The notes under the pieces were generated by a model. The model was not told the origin of the DNA, searched no databases, and was given only the letters and a program-made list of their open reading frames with translations. This document shows, one piece after another, positions 22,785-34,857 of a stretch of 64,000 nucleotides of DNA. The stretch's first letter is position 1. Every line of letters begins with the position of its first letter. Origin of the DNA: Steinernema hermaphroditum (Eukaryota; Nematoda; Chromadorea; Rhabditida; Steinernematidae); NCBI GenBank assembly GCA_030435675.1, contig CM059624.1, positions 9,324,769 to 9,388,768 on the forward strand. The letters are read 5' to 3'. The translations under genes and the position numbers were made by a program.

Positions 22785-23887
22785 ATGTGCCACCTGAAGC
22801 TAGTCGTCGTGACTGTTTTCATGACGCTAAACTTGGTCTACACTATCCGAAGTGCTTCCGATTTTCACTGTGGAAACTCCGAAGAGAACACACAAATCGC
22901 GTTCGAATATATCAACGAAAGTTGTCCGCACAATATCATGCACGCCAACGACTGTTGCCTGAAGCACGACGAGGTTTGTTTTTGTGCACTTTTTTGCTTC
23001 TTTCCCAACTCTTTTGTTTTGGTTACTCGTGCTAATAATTGTAATTTCAGTGCTACACCAAACAGCTAGGTCAAGAACATTGCGACCACGTTTTCTGTGA
23101 GTGTTTGGACGTGAACGTCGCAGAAGGCGCCATCAACGGATCCTGTAAGTCGGTATGTTCTCGCCGACAGCCATAAGTTATTTCACGCACGCTGTTCAGG
23201 TGTCGGAGTGGTATTGTTTTACGGTCTCCCTGTTCGGCCACGAAGCGTACGAATTAGCAGGTATGCGTCGGAAATGGGAGTTCGCTCACTGGTTGCGGTC
23301 ATTTCAGCTCCCAACGACACTATATTGAAGGAACCTGATGAACCGAGCATTCCGCATCATTGTGGCTTTGATAGATCGCTCCCTATCGCCTTCTACGATG
23401 CAATTTCTTCGCATTGTCCTCAGTACGGCGGTACGTGTTGCCTGCTTAATTTTCACCCTTCATCGTTGTGTTTGCAGACTCCTTCCATTCTTGCTGCATC
23501 CGGCACAACAAATGCGTCCTGGGTTCAAAGAGCTCCGAAGAATGCCACTCTGATTTCTGCGACTGTGTTGAAACAAGTGTGCACGAAGAGGGCCAACCAA
23601 GCTGTGTGTTCGCTACGGAAGGATTCTGCAGGAACAGTTTCTCCGACCGCACCATTTTCGGGACTCGAGCAACTTATCACTTTTGGTCATCAACGGTCCA
23701 TCAGTACGGTTTTAGTTTAGCCGAGATCGTCGTGATGGCCATCGTTTTCGTCGTGTGCATCATTGGCGTGAGCTCAGCCCTCTACTGCGCCTTGGGTCGA
23801 CTGCAGAAGACGCTGAACAAAGTTTCGGAACTCGAATTCGTGAGCCCCGTTTACAGCCACCTTAGGGACACGGATGGATCCGTCTAA
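22785..23887 (+). CDS. membrane-anchored protein with two PLA2-like modules
   Basis: Exons 22785-22973, 23051-23152, 23200-23260, 23308-23430 and 23478-23887 join in phase (294 residues). A signal peptide covers about residues 1-24. Module 1 (29-90) has the secreted phospholipase A2 signature CCLKHDECY with the catalytic pair His61-Asp62. Module 2 (136-190) repeats the Cys spacing, but its core reads CCIRHNKC, with His168 followed by Asn169. A membrane helix follows (about 240-262), then a short cytosolic tail. The modules share an FxxCG...CP...CC..H..C...FC.C layout, indicating internal duplication. Module 1 could still hydrolyse phospholipids; module 2 is probably a pseudo-enzyme or binding module. 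A TTTTTCAG site lies 16 bases before the ATG. Confidence 0.8.
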
Positions 23888-25027
23888 GTCATCGTTTTCG
23901 AGGAATCTCATCGAGGAGCTTACTGACCTCAGCAATCTCAAACTCATAGTTTTATATATAATTTTCGTATTATTAATAATATAGTAACATATCGTATTCC
24001 ATACAATATTGTTGTTCGCTTCGAAGAAGATTGATATCTTTGTCTTCCCTGTCATTATAGCGTTTCTTCGTATGTGTAATGTTTCTCTGGCGAAGTTCAA
24101 AGAGTGTGGTGTCGAAGGCTGTTCCAAGAAAAGTGTTGTTTTCTTTTGCCGACTGTCAGCAGTCCGTGGAGCAACGTGTTCGCGTCACCGAACATGTAGG
24201 CAATGGCGTGATGTTCGCATGATGTCAACGTGGAACTCTCCTTCTTTTAAGCACGCGGGTATTTAGTCTAAGATCGTTATCAGCGCACAGATCGCCTGGC
24301 GCAGAACTCTTAAGGCTGGTCGGAGCCCTCTCTTCTAAATATGACAACAGCGATTTGATCGAATTAATCGGTCAAATAACTTTTTGATGCAAACATCCCA
24401 TTGGTGTGAACATCGAATTTGTGGGAATCCTGTTAAACGTTGTTTGATCGCTGGAAGCTCGGAAGCTATTTTTCATATCTCCAGGATGGAGATTACGGCG
24501 AAAATTTTAGGAATTTTTTTGGAAAAACGCTTTATATATAAAAGCAACCATTTTCCAAACGTAGTTCACTATGATACATACAAAAATATGCAAATCCTAG
24601 ATGTTAAGATAAACTGATCAACAGCGTGAAAAATACACTGAGGGAATCTCGTATTTACAGAGGATAGCACAGCTATCACGGTATGATGCAGAGTTGACGA
24701 GTGAATTACTTAAGGCTGTACAATATGAGGAAGGCTATGTACATTGAGTGACTATTTGCGTGGCAGAGTCGATGATGAAAGCGAACTTGATATAGAAACT
24801 CGTCGTGGATGACAGAAATAAATACCCACGGGAACTATGGGTGACCTTAAAGCTGAGTAGACACCTAACACAGTTAGAAGAAGGCTATTTACAGGGGGAC
24901 AGAAATACTAAAACCTGTTTTTGGATTTTCGAGATTTTTCCGTTTTTTGATCGTTTTCGCGATGGGAAAGTTACGACAGGCGCCCTACGTAGAAAACTAT
25001 ATACAGTATTTACAGGGTTTGCAGGGA
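23888..25027. other. AT-rich intergenic stretch
   Basis: This is the 3' flank of the PLA2-like gene and, further on, of the minus-strand RBR gene. I see no additional gene, RNA or repeat. Confidence 0.5.
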
Positions 25028-28000
25028 CTAGAAGAGAGCAGTGACCTCGTCGATCTGCTTCTCCAGAGCGCGGATCTTCGGAGCAGCGTTCTGTGGCTGA
25101 CGGTGAAGGACTTCGTCGACAGCACTGAAACTGTTGCGCAGCTTCGTGAGAAGCGCCTTGACGGCGTTCCAAATGTCCGGCTTTTCGCTACGCGTCATGT
25201 AGAGCCATGCGTAGCCGAACTCGATGAGGTAGAGCACCTGAATCAAGTAGGTCAGTAGTTCCATCGAGCGCAGGGTCCTTACCGTCTTGCGAATCTCCTT
25301 CGGGTTGACTCCGAAGCCGTCACATTTCTTCTCGAAGTCGCGAGAGGCCGAGAGGTCGAAGCGAGCGCGGCGCATCTCCGAACAAATCGAAGAGAACTGC
25401 GCGGAGATCAGATTCGCCTGCGGGGACTTCTCCTCGAGCGGCGTTTCGGTCGCCGGAAGCACCTGGAGCACGAAGCGCGAGTCCGTGTACTTGTTCCGGC
25501 GGGAGTCAAGCATCCGGCCTGACTTCCAGTCGTACACCAAGCCGCACATCTCGCACGTGACCTTCGAGTAGTCGCTCGGGAGCTCCATGGTATGGTCGCA
25601 CTGGCACTTCTTGCGCACCATCGAGGGGGATTTGTTCCCCTCTCGGCGCATGTCCATGTCGAACTGCTGGACGAACTTGCTCATCCAGGCGGCCGACTGC
25701 TTGCAGCTGAGAGGCCAGTGAGGTTCCTTGTTGCAGGAACCACAGAAGTTCGTGGCGCACGAGTCGCAGCGAAGGTGCTTGTGGTCAGGCGACGGTTGGC
25801 CGACGACGAGCGAGGCGCATTTCGGGCAAGTGGCGAGCAGCTCGACGTGCTTTTTGAAGACCAGCTTCGAGTGGTAGACCACCATGGGCATCGGCAAAAC
25901 CACGGCTTGAATGGCTACCGGGAGCGGAGGGTGGTTCGGACAAGCCGGACAGCCGATGAGCTCCCCGGAACGCATGAAGACACTGAGGGTGCGCGAGAGG
26001 CACTCCGGGCAGAAGGCGTGCTCACAACCCAGAATCGAGATCATGTCACTGGCACTGCGGAAGCCACATTCGAAGCACTGGTCGACCGACTCGACGACGT
26101 CGATGTCATCTTCTCCGTCGCTTTCTTCCGCGCTGGAGAGGATTTCGTCGAACTCGATCTTCTCGAATTCGTCTTCGTCGAAGTCATCTTCATCGTCTTC
26201 TTCGCATTCCAAGAGGCGCGCGTCGACGATCACCGTCGGCTTTGTAATTTCATCGGTCAGAGCGAAGATCTGGCGATCGTTGTAGGCGCGCCCGAGAAAC
26301 GCGAAGCGTTCAGCGTTCACTTCGCTTGAGAAGCCCACGGATCTGGCCGGCGCGTGCGCCGAGTGTCCCGAAGCCAAAAGATCCTGCTGTGAAACAACTT
26401 TCGCGATGGCTGCCAGCAGCGCATCCAAGTTGGTGCCTTCGCAAGCGGTCAGAATTGCAGATTTGAAGGCGTCAGAGGCTAGGCTAATCTTGAGTGACCC
26501 GTTAATGATAACCCTGAATCAGCAGCCGGTCAGTGGCAAAGTGGGCGCCGAGAGAACTCACCGGAGTTGATTTTGTTTCAGAAGGCGCATGTCAATGAGT
26601 ACCGCAAGAATCGTGTTTCCCTTCTTCTCCAGGGAACGCGACAGATCGACGAAGAAAGTCTTCATCTCAGTATCCACCCAACGGAACGAGGGCACATTCT
26701 TGATGATGCCGTCGATGTTGATCGGCTCCCACTGGGAGACATCGAAAATGAGCGTTTCGAAGATGCCGGCTCTGCGAGCTTCGGCGGGCAGAGAGCGAAG
26801 TCCGAAGGGTTTCAGTCCGCTCTGCTCAGGGACGATCTGAAGAACCTGCGATGAACTCGCCGCCCATTCGTGAACCCACCTGGAGATCGTCCATATGATC
26901 TTCATTGTCGAGGCTCTCGATGGACTGGCTGCGAACGAAGACCGGAGCAGATTCTTTAATGTAGTCGTACAAGCTAAAAGCCTGCTTGGGAGGAGCCCGG
27001 TACTGTTGAGCCGTCTCTGCATCTTCGATCTCCTCGGACTCGACGCTTCGGATCATATCGTCGTTGTTGATGTCCAGATCGTACACTTCGCGGCGTTTCT
27101 CGGAGCTCTCTTTGCCCAACTGGACGCTCTGGGTCACCTTCCGAGCGCAGAGAGTGGCCAGCATCGCGCGATCACAGCGCATCACGTCGTAGACGATGGA
27201 CGCTTCGTTGTCGCCACTGTCAGCAGGAGCGAAACTCGCGAGTTGGGCACCCCGACGGCTCTTCGCCTTCTTCGACACTTCGGTTCCGTCGGCTCGGCGT
27301 TCGTGGTAAGATACGACGGCATCATCTGCAACGAAAAAGAATGTACGGTCAACCGGCGGCAGAATCTATACAAACCCCGCGACCTGCGGCGACTCAAACA
27401 CTTTCGCATATAAGCGAAGCGAAGTGAATTTGAAGAGCAACACTTCGCTTTAGAAATATGCCTGCCGCTGGTAGGCGTCGAACGCGACCCCCGCGCATGA
27501 AGACCAAGCGCTCTGCCACTCAACCACATCCACAACACTAACCGTTGGTTGCATCGATGCATAGATGCTTCTCAACGACGGCGACGCGGTGCGATGCCGT
27601 CACGCTTTTGACGATCCGCGACGCATCCACGTTCCATCGGTTCTTGCGGTTCAGCGAATAAGGCACATCCGCGCTGAAGTCGTCCGAGCACTCGGAAAGG
27701 AGTCGGGCCTGCCGACGCTGAATCCCAAGGATTGGAAGATGCCGCGGCGAGGAAGGGACTCACCTTTCCGAGCACTTTTCCGTTGCCGACGACGATGCGC
27801 TTCTGAAGAAGCGCGCGGTTGGCCACTTGTCGTTGGAGCTCCGTCTCCAGAGTGTTCCTCTTCCCCTTCTTCACACCCCTGCGTCCTCCGATATCGGGTT
27901 TGTAGTCCAAGAAGGGATACTCCATTTCACTGAAACGAATCCTATCAGTGGGTTACGGTAATACGAACTACGCGTTTGTAAAGGGTTTGACAAACAACTT

Positions 28001-28690
28001 CGAGGCGAATACGCCGCGACTCCGGCGACAAACATCTGCGAGTGAATACGGAAACCGTTACGCCGCTGCGAGTGTGCAAAAACAAACAAAGCAAAAGTTC
28101 TTGTCAGGCACTGCCTTGGCGCTCGTACAAGGACGAAGACAAGAGCGAGATTATCAGATGCCCGAGGGCAAACAGTGCACTCTCCAAAACAAGCGCGGAA
28201 CTTTTGGAGTGCGCCGCCACAGCAATTACTGTCAGAGGACATCAGCGAAGGCATGTGATCTCCGTCGTTGCCACCCCCTTAGCCCCGGCGTCTATTTCCT
28301 GAAATTTAGGACATCAAACATCGGATCAGTCACCACGTGAGGATCACAAGCGCCGCTTCCGGCCGCGAAAGAGTTACGCAACAAAGATGACCTGACCTTT
28401 CGGCAGCTGGAAGCACAAAAGTAACACTTACTTGTAGGAAGAGTCCTTGTCATCGCAGTTCTTGGCGGCGGACTTGGGAGCGGAAGCGAGGGTGACACTG
28501 CGATCTTCCATTGGAAACGGGAGCTCTTCGGACAGGGCACAGAAATCGACCAGCGATTCTAAAAAGAGATCAGATGATGACAACAAGTCCAAAAGGCAAA
28601 GAAGCATGCGATCGCCACGTGAACGCCTCAGGCGGAGAGTCGCGCCTTACCCATCATCAGAGCCGCGGCAGCTGTCGACGAACACTCCAT
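25028..28690 (-). CDS. large RBR-type (RING-IBR) zinc protein with degenerate RING2
   Basis: Minus-strand exons: 28651-28690, 28432-28558, 27764-27929, 27543-27717, 26880-27325, 26562-26845, 25283-26513, 25028-25237, all in phase, about 892 residues. The N-terminal 400 residues are charged and of unknown fold. An acidic tract (about 515-550) precedes a RING1 (about 559-604; CFEC, CEHAFCPEC, CPAC) and an IBR (about 642-683; CPKC, CDSC, FCGSC). The third element (about 716-736) reads KKCQC...VTCEMCG and lacks the RING2 catalytic Cys and the distal Cys/His pairs. RBR proteins are E3 ubiquitin ligases that form a thioester on that Cys. A TATA-like GTATAAAA lies on this strand about 110 bases upstream. 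The last intron (25238-25282) is 45 nt, in frame. Confidence 0.75.
27460..27532 (-). other. tRNA-like relic inside an RBR-gene intron
   Basis: The 217-nt intron 27326-27542 contains, on the gene's own strand, TGGTTGAGTGGCAGAGCGC (D-arm and A-box-like) and, about 35 bases later, GTCGCGTTCGACGCC (T-arm-like). The acceptor stem does not pair and the B box is imperfect. It is probably a tRNA-derived insertion rather than a working tRNA. Confidence 0.35.
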
Positions 28691-28800
28691 TATGGCGGCG
28701 CCGTCAGGATGGTACTTCACGCGGAGGCGAGGAGGGATTACAAAAGCAACGGTGGGTCGCTATCAGCCAAAAAGAGGCACCAATTCCTGACGACGTCGTC

Positions 28801-28808
28801 ATTTTATA
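28801..28808 (-). promoter_or_regulatory. TATA-like box of the RBR gene
   Basis: The minus strand reads GGGTATAAAATGACG here, about 110 bases upstream of the proposed start codon at 28690. A CACGTG E-box-like site lies further upstream, near 28837. Confidence 0.35.
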
Positions 28809-28809
28809 C

Positions 28810-31800
28810 CCTTTGTTTCATAAGGGGTGATGTCATCACGTGCGTCGCCGTCGTCCCGCCCGCCCTTGAATGAGTCCGCGTCGGGAGCACACATAAACAA
28901 GTCCAGCTGAGGTGTGCGCGAAGGACGAAAGTACGCATGGATTTACATTCCCCGAAGCGGGAGGCGACCGGAGATCGCGAGATTTCTGGCGTTGCACTTA
29001 TTCTCTCGAGCCTATCTGGCGAGGCATACGATATGGCCACGTGACAAGCATCTTCGGGCGTTGAATCAGCGATTCGCGGATCACACGCACCGGCGGAAAT
29101 GCGCCCTTTGTATGGAGACGGGTAATGAACGCGTTTCGTCAAAAAAGCGCCTATATCACGAGTTCAATGGGTTTTGTTCGGCGGAGCACAACGATCAGTG
29201 CTCACCGGCAAACTACAGAGCCACTGACGAACCAGTCGAGGCGACGGTACCTCGAGCAAAGTACGCTCACGTCACCGCCGCCACTCAGCTGAGCGAGTAG
29301 TAAACACGGCGCCGGCGGAGAACAATTCGAGGACACAACAATCTCTTTCAGCGCCAGAATCGAAACAAGTTGTGCAACGCGCACCCTCATCAGCGCTCAT
29401 TCACCGCATACATGATTAATGTGGCCAGACAATTGAGGCGGCTATTCCGGGTCGCAATTACGGCCGTGGCAGATTAATACGTCGCGTGCCGTCCTAGGCG
29501 TCACTTTCTGTCCGCCAACCGTCACTCCTCGGGCCGAAGGCCGAGTGAGGGAGCGTTCCTAAACAAGGTGAACTGCTTTGTTTTCGCGCACGCGATGGAG
29601 AACGCAAATAAATAATCGTTCGTTTGTCCGGTAGAGGCGGCGGCGGTTCTTCCTCGACGTCCCTCCGGCGTTGGGCTGTAAAAATAATGACGACTATGAG
29701 TGCGTGGCGAGGAAATCAACTTGAAAGGGTGAATGGGAGAGGAAAACACGGAGAGGAAAACAAGCAGCCCTAAAGGGGCGCGGATTTCACGGCATCGTCG
29801 ACGCAGGCCGATCGTACTTGTCCGATTTTATTATGTTCAAGGATCTTTGCGGGGATACCTTCCTGACGGAGAAGCGTTATCGCAGGTGAGCATGACTAAC
29901 TAAGGAAAACAACGGCGTTATCGAAAAGAGACCGAACGGCACTCTACGGCGGAACAACTTCAATGTTTATGACTGCGCTGGTAAACAAAATTTCGAACCA
30001 GAAGCAGAGAAAAACATCGAATCCCGAGTCGCTGATCGACTCCGTCGGATCTTTTCGAAGGAGTGGCACTTAACCCGGAGAACACATGGGGAAGATTACA
30101 GCACGACTTGGAGGCTAGTAGACGGAAAGACTGAAGGGCGACGCGAAGAGTCGGTTTTTAGGTTTCGCGACCGATAACCACTTGACGCCAGTGTCAGCGA
30201 AAGCACAATTTTGTCGACGGCGAAGACGCTGATGCCGAACGATCAGCTGATCGACGCCCTTCCCCTTCGCGTCGGAACGGCCGACAGCGAAAAAAACGAT
30301 GCAGAAGGACGGTTTCGTGCACAGAAAGGAATGGTGTTTCACCGTAATCGGCTCCATAACACAGCAACGTTGGAGTTATTAGGTGCCATCCGGCGGCGGC
30401 CCGAAAGACGCGACGCAGTCGCGCTCCATCAGCTGATCGTCGATGGAATCAACGAGAACGAAAGGCGATCGCCCGCGGGGAAGCACAGAGAGCGTCCGCG
30501 TCGAAGGAAGCGGAATGAATACCCACAGAGCATTAGCACCGAGATCCTGATGTTCGCGCGACTTAGTCCGAATACGGCCGCCCGCACTCATCAAGAACAT
30601 CTGTTCGCACAAAGGACAGATCTACCCACTCGTTAGGGAGGCGTCGGGATTAAAAGTGGTTCATGGGCATCGGAATGATTGTGCCTCTGATTGGGGACGG
30701 GTAAGCCCTCGGAGGTTGTTGTGCGGGCGTCGTATTCAAATCGTGTTATCGACTTCGCCGGCGACCGAAGCGGAAGTCCTCCACCGGGCGCGGCCCTCGA
30801 GGCTCCCCGCAACATTCTGCGAGCGCATGCACCCGACGTGGCAATTGGGCCTCTCTAAAACGTTCTATTGGAGTCGGAGAGGAAAAATGCAGCAAGAGGG
30901 AAGCAGCGCACTCGACTGTCGAGCCGGGGTGCAATCGGATGAGGGGTGGCATCGGAAATGGCACTTTAGCGAGCGAAGTTCTCGGCGAAAGGACAAAGGG
31001 GCGTCTGATCAAAAGCCTAGATTAGAGCGCGTTGCAACAAGCTCGCCCGCAATCCCCTTAGAGACGTTTCTGATGCATTCATCACAAGATCGCGTGCTCC
31101 TTTCAAACGCCGCGACGATTCGCGCGAGCTGGGCATTAAAGCAGAATAATACTTGTGGTCTTCTCGGCTCTTCTGTCGATCGGACGACCCCGTAACCCTA
31201 AGACTCCATCCTCCTCGACGGAAAGCGGAACATATAGGTTAACAGCTGGCGGCCGCGATCGCAAACAGGCAGCAAGAAGCCGCGAAGCTCGGCCGAGGTC
31301 CACGCGAACAATCGGATCCGGTTGCGGCCACACAGTCCGCTTGAAGGAGACAAACAATTCCAGAAGACGTCAGAAGAACGAAGAGACGCGAACGGCACGA
31401 CGGTAATTTCAGCCGCCGCGCGTGGCGCCGCGTGTTCTTTGACCCGCGAACAACAATGCTGGCCCAAATCCATTTCCATAACGCAATTAACGAATCTCTC
31501 CCAGTGGGGTGCACTCGTCGCCGATGCACCATCGTCATCGTTCACACAACGGCTAATTAAAAGTCGTTCGGCAGAGGATGCCGAAAGCGAGTCAGGATGT
31601 GCCGGTTACTTCAAGAACACTCCTAAGGACTCCCCATACCCACAACCCTTTGCAAACAGAAATTGATTTTCTCGAATGGCTACGAAATTTCATGCATCAG
31701 TTCTATCATCAATACCGCTATACGCCTCCAGAAAGCGGTCAACAGTGAATTATAAGCCGAGTCGTCGCCAATATTCATATGGCATCGTAGTCAGGTGATG

Positions 31801-32159
31801 CACATGTAAACACAATGGAGTAAAACCGGAGAGCAGAACCGGATAACGCCAGCCAGCCGCCGAGTCCACTTGCCGGGCGTGCAGGACGCGGGCTGAACAA
31901 TTAAGGAAACATAAGACTTTGAATAAACGGAGGAAGCGGCGGTCGGACGGCCAGAGCCGCTGCACCCGTCATGAGCACATAGCAGCTGCATGACCTTGGC
32001 AGCAACTGTCCCTTCGCTTCAGCTATAGCCGCTACAATCGATTGTTATGTGAGCTATCCGATTCATTATCAACCCTACATGGAATCAACGGATACGACGG
32101 AATTGACACCCCATAAACAACTCAATGAAAACGGTTTCACGTGGGGCGACCGTCGTGAT
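28810..32159. other. intergenic stretch without a recognised gene
   Basis: This 3.3-kb stretch lies between the start of the RBR gene and the 3' end of the carrier gene. Open frames exist on both strands, but none shows a family pattern or matching splice phases. A short frame at 29834-29885 followed by GTGAGC could be a first exon, but no partner exon was found. Confidence 0.4.
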
Positions 32160-33315
32160 TTATTGCCTTGAACGCAAAAAATCACAGGTCATTTTATAAA
32201 ACAGAAATGAAAGGCCTGAACTGGCAGCAGCTTTGATCATGCTGGGCCACCAACCCTTGAAAAGTCCTAAGAACGACTCTCGACGAGCTATCCCGACAAT
32301 GCTTGCAATCAATCCGTTATGCTGAGTGCTCCGTCCAAATATTGCACTTCGGTCACCGGCAATAATCTAAAACAGAATTGTGGTATCATGGAAACAAGCA
32401 CGAAAAAAACCTGAAGTCGATGTCGAACCATGTCAAGTGGATACAGTATCGTTTTCGCGCAACTTCCCGCCACTGCGCCGCTAACCAAAGCTGAACTGGT
32501 TTCTGAAAATAAGCGATCAAATGATGAAAAGTTCCGATCATCTGCCTTACCGTTAGAATAGATGTAATTCATCCAAATACTGTTAATAACGTTGTAGATT
32601 GAGAACTGAAGTCCTCAAAGACGCAGGTTACATAAGAAGATATTGGTAAAGTTACCTGTATACGGAGCAATTTGAAGTAAGGATGGTGTTAGTCCTTTGA
32701 AGTATCCAGAGACCCCCTCTCGTTGCCATATTTTCAGAACAGCATGACCCGTCCCACGATAAATCTAAAAAGTCACAACAATACGCAATCTTCATGTGAA
32801 AATACTTTTGGTTCACTTTGAGCAACAAGTCGCGTTCTAATAACGTCAAGAGGCATAGCAGTTGTCATCGCAAGGCTTCCTGCCATAGCGCCACAGGCAA
32901 AATCGCAAACCATTCCATATTCCCTGGCTATGGGAAATCGATTCGCATGCCACGATAGGAAGTCGAAGGACGTAAACTGTACGATGCCATAACAAGCGGA
33001 TAATCCTTGAGCGGGCACGTGACCCTTCCAAAGTGCCCTTGCACCTTCTTCACGGCGGATAAGGGATGTTGCCTGCAGAACTCCCCAGTACTTGCCGCGA
33101 CCACGGCCATGTAACGGCTCTTCTTGAAGCTGGAACAACGCACCTAAATACAAACCCAATACTAAAACTCATACTTGAAATCTTATTTTCAGCACATCTA
33201 AAGGTTGGATACAAGCACGCGAGAGAGTGCCACTCACTAATCCAGCCGCACTGTGTTCAGTCGATGAGAGTTCGCGTTTGTGGCTATTCTTGTGGGATCC
33301 ATGACCTAACACCAT
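32160..33315 (-). CDS. SLC25A19: mitochondrial thiamine pyrophosphate carrier (SLC25A19-type)
   Basis: Minus-strand exons: 33175-33315, 32806-33129, 32656-32764, 32551-32613, 32411-32502, 32160-32366 (about 311 residues). The three carrier repeats each show the Px(D/E)xx(K/R)x(K/R) signature: PLDVLKIRFQ (about residue 38), PLDVIRTRL (about 140) and PLDMVRHRL (about 234). The stretches KYWGVLQA, EEGARALWKGHVPAQ and AQSEPK match the SLC25A19 subfamily, which imports thiamine pyrophosphate across the inner mitochondrial membrane. Six membrane helices are expected. The start is uncertain; an in-frame Met at 33348 would add 11 residues. One acceptor is CTTTGAG, an unusual form also seen in the prolyl hydroxylase gene. 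Confidence 0.9.
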
Positions 33316-34157
33316 CACAATAACATTACCTGGAAGATTGTCATTCATTTGAAGATTCGGAAAATCACGCGCAAAGTGAAGAAGAGATGAAACAAAACAG
33401 AGAAGAACTGGCCGATCCGCACGATCACCACCTCCGACAGCAGAAAAGTACAAAGGGAAACATTTCACAAACAAGAGAAGATGACGCAATTGAAAAGAAG
33501 GCGTCAGCGACTAAGAACAGCAGCATACGCTCTTGAGATGTGATGCCACAGCAACATTGCGAAAATCCTAACAGGTTCTAAAACTTAAAAGCGATCAAAG
33601 ATCATGTCAGCGCCTGTAAACAGCGAGGTCGTCTTGAAGTGAGTAAGTGAAGATTTGTGTCACAATGAGTGCAGCCAAGCTGTGTAACGCCCATCCTGCA
33701 ACCGATGCACACACTCACCCTGTCAGAAACGATCGTATTAAGTTCGGGAGCGAGACAAGAGGAAGAGTCCGCGGTGTCATTTTTCTCCAAATTCTCGACA
33801 GACAAGACGGAAGAGAAGTCTGAAAAACAAAAACCGAACGTCCGACATTTAGTTATGACACATTCTGTGAGCACATTTTTTGCTAATTGTTCTGACATCA
33901 CGGCAAAGCTCTATTTGTCTCTCTGATACTCTCATATCTCATCGCTTTCAAGACAACCAAAGCGCAGTGGTTTTTAGCTTGCAAAAGTAGTAGACTCCAA
34001 TTGTATCAAATCGTTTCTGCGTGACCGCGAAGGATTTACATAAGTGACCTTCGTGATGATCGACGGTTCTTGATGTGACTACGCTTAGATAGCGCTTCGT
34101 CAGTTTTGTTTCCTTGAATTGTTTACTTCAATTTACAGGCAGTCGAATAGTCTCCCA
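33316..34157. other. divergent intergenic region
   Basis: This separates the minus-strand carrier from the plus-strand RAB5IF homologue and should hold both promoters. No TATA box stands out and no gene was recognised. Confidence 0.4.
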
Positions 34158-34575
34158 ATGGCGCCCAAGAAGCAGGACGATTCATACATCTCTTCCATCA
34201 ACGAAACAGTAGGTTTCGGTGTATATTCTATCATATTTAATTTTGTTGCTGTTTTAGATGTCCAAAGCTTTCGTCCGCGGAAGCGACTGGCCCGACAAGG
34301 ACGATCTGCTCGACGTAGTTTACTGGGGAAAGCAGATTCTGGCGCTAGCCATTGGAATCGTGTGCGGCCTTCTTCCGGCCTACGGCCTTCCAACCATACT
34401 CTTGTACGTCGGCATCTCGACGCTCGTCGCGCACTACTACGTAACTCAGTTCCAAAACATGGATGAAGAAACGATGGGTGGCTTTTTCGAAGTAGCGAAA
34501 GAGGGCTTTGGATCTGCGCTGGCCACCTTCTTGGTCTCTTGGATCGGGATCTACTCTTGCATCCATCATTCCTAG
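34158..34575 (+). CDS. RAB5IF: RAB5IF (C20orf24/RCAF1) homologue, small ER membrane protein
   Basis: Exons 34158-34208 and 34258-34575 give 122 residues. The match to the human protein runs through SDWPDKDDLLDVVYWGKQI (human: DKDEFLDVIYW), the two helices of the central hairpin, the DEE..GGFFEVAKEGF segment, and a last helix ending IYSCIHHS (human AIHYD). The family sits in the ER membrane as part of multipass-protein insertion machinery and has also been linked to respiratory complex assembly. Three membrane segments are visible, around residues 40-60, 62-78 and 100-118. The 49-nt intron has consensus ends. Confidence 0.85.
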
Positions 34576-34857
34576 AGAATCTCCGTTGTTACGTTACATT
34601 CTTCACACTTGATCGCTCAATTCATGGTGATATCAATTGCCTTCCGAGTATCATTTATGTACTTTGTTCTGTGTTTTCTCTGTATAGTACATGGTACGAA
34701 ATGTTATTAGTGTAATAAGTTGTTATAAATAAGCGAGATTTCTTGCTGACGATGATTTTTGGACAAAGAAACTTGCAAGGTGATTTTCCGGAGTGCTCTA
34801 CTATTTCTCACATTTGCGATGGCTTTCATGAATCGTTGAGTTGAAGGACAGGGTGAT

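Noticed and set aside
25592..26329. 245-codon plus-strand frame
   Set aside because: It lies antisense to the zinc-binding exon of the RBR gene, whose Cys pattern is unmistakable; the plus frame is a shadow of its codon bias.
29834..29885. Short ATG frame ending at a GTGAGC donor, possible first exon
   Set aside because: No downstream exon with matching phase and protein-like content could be found in the next 2 kb.
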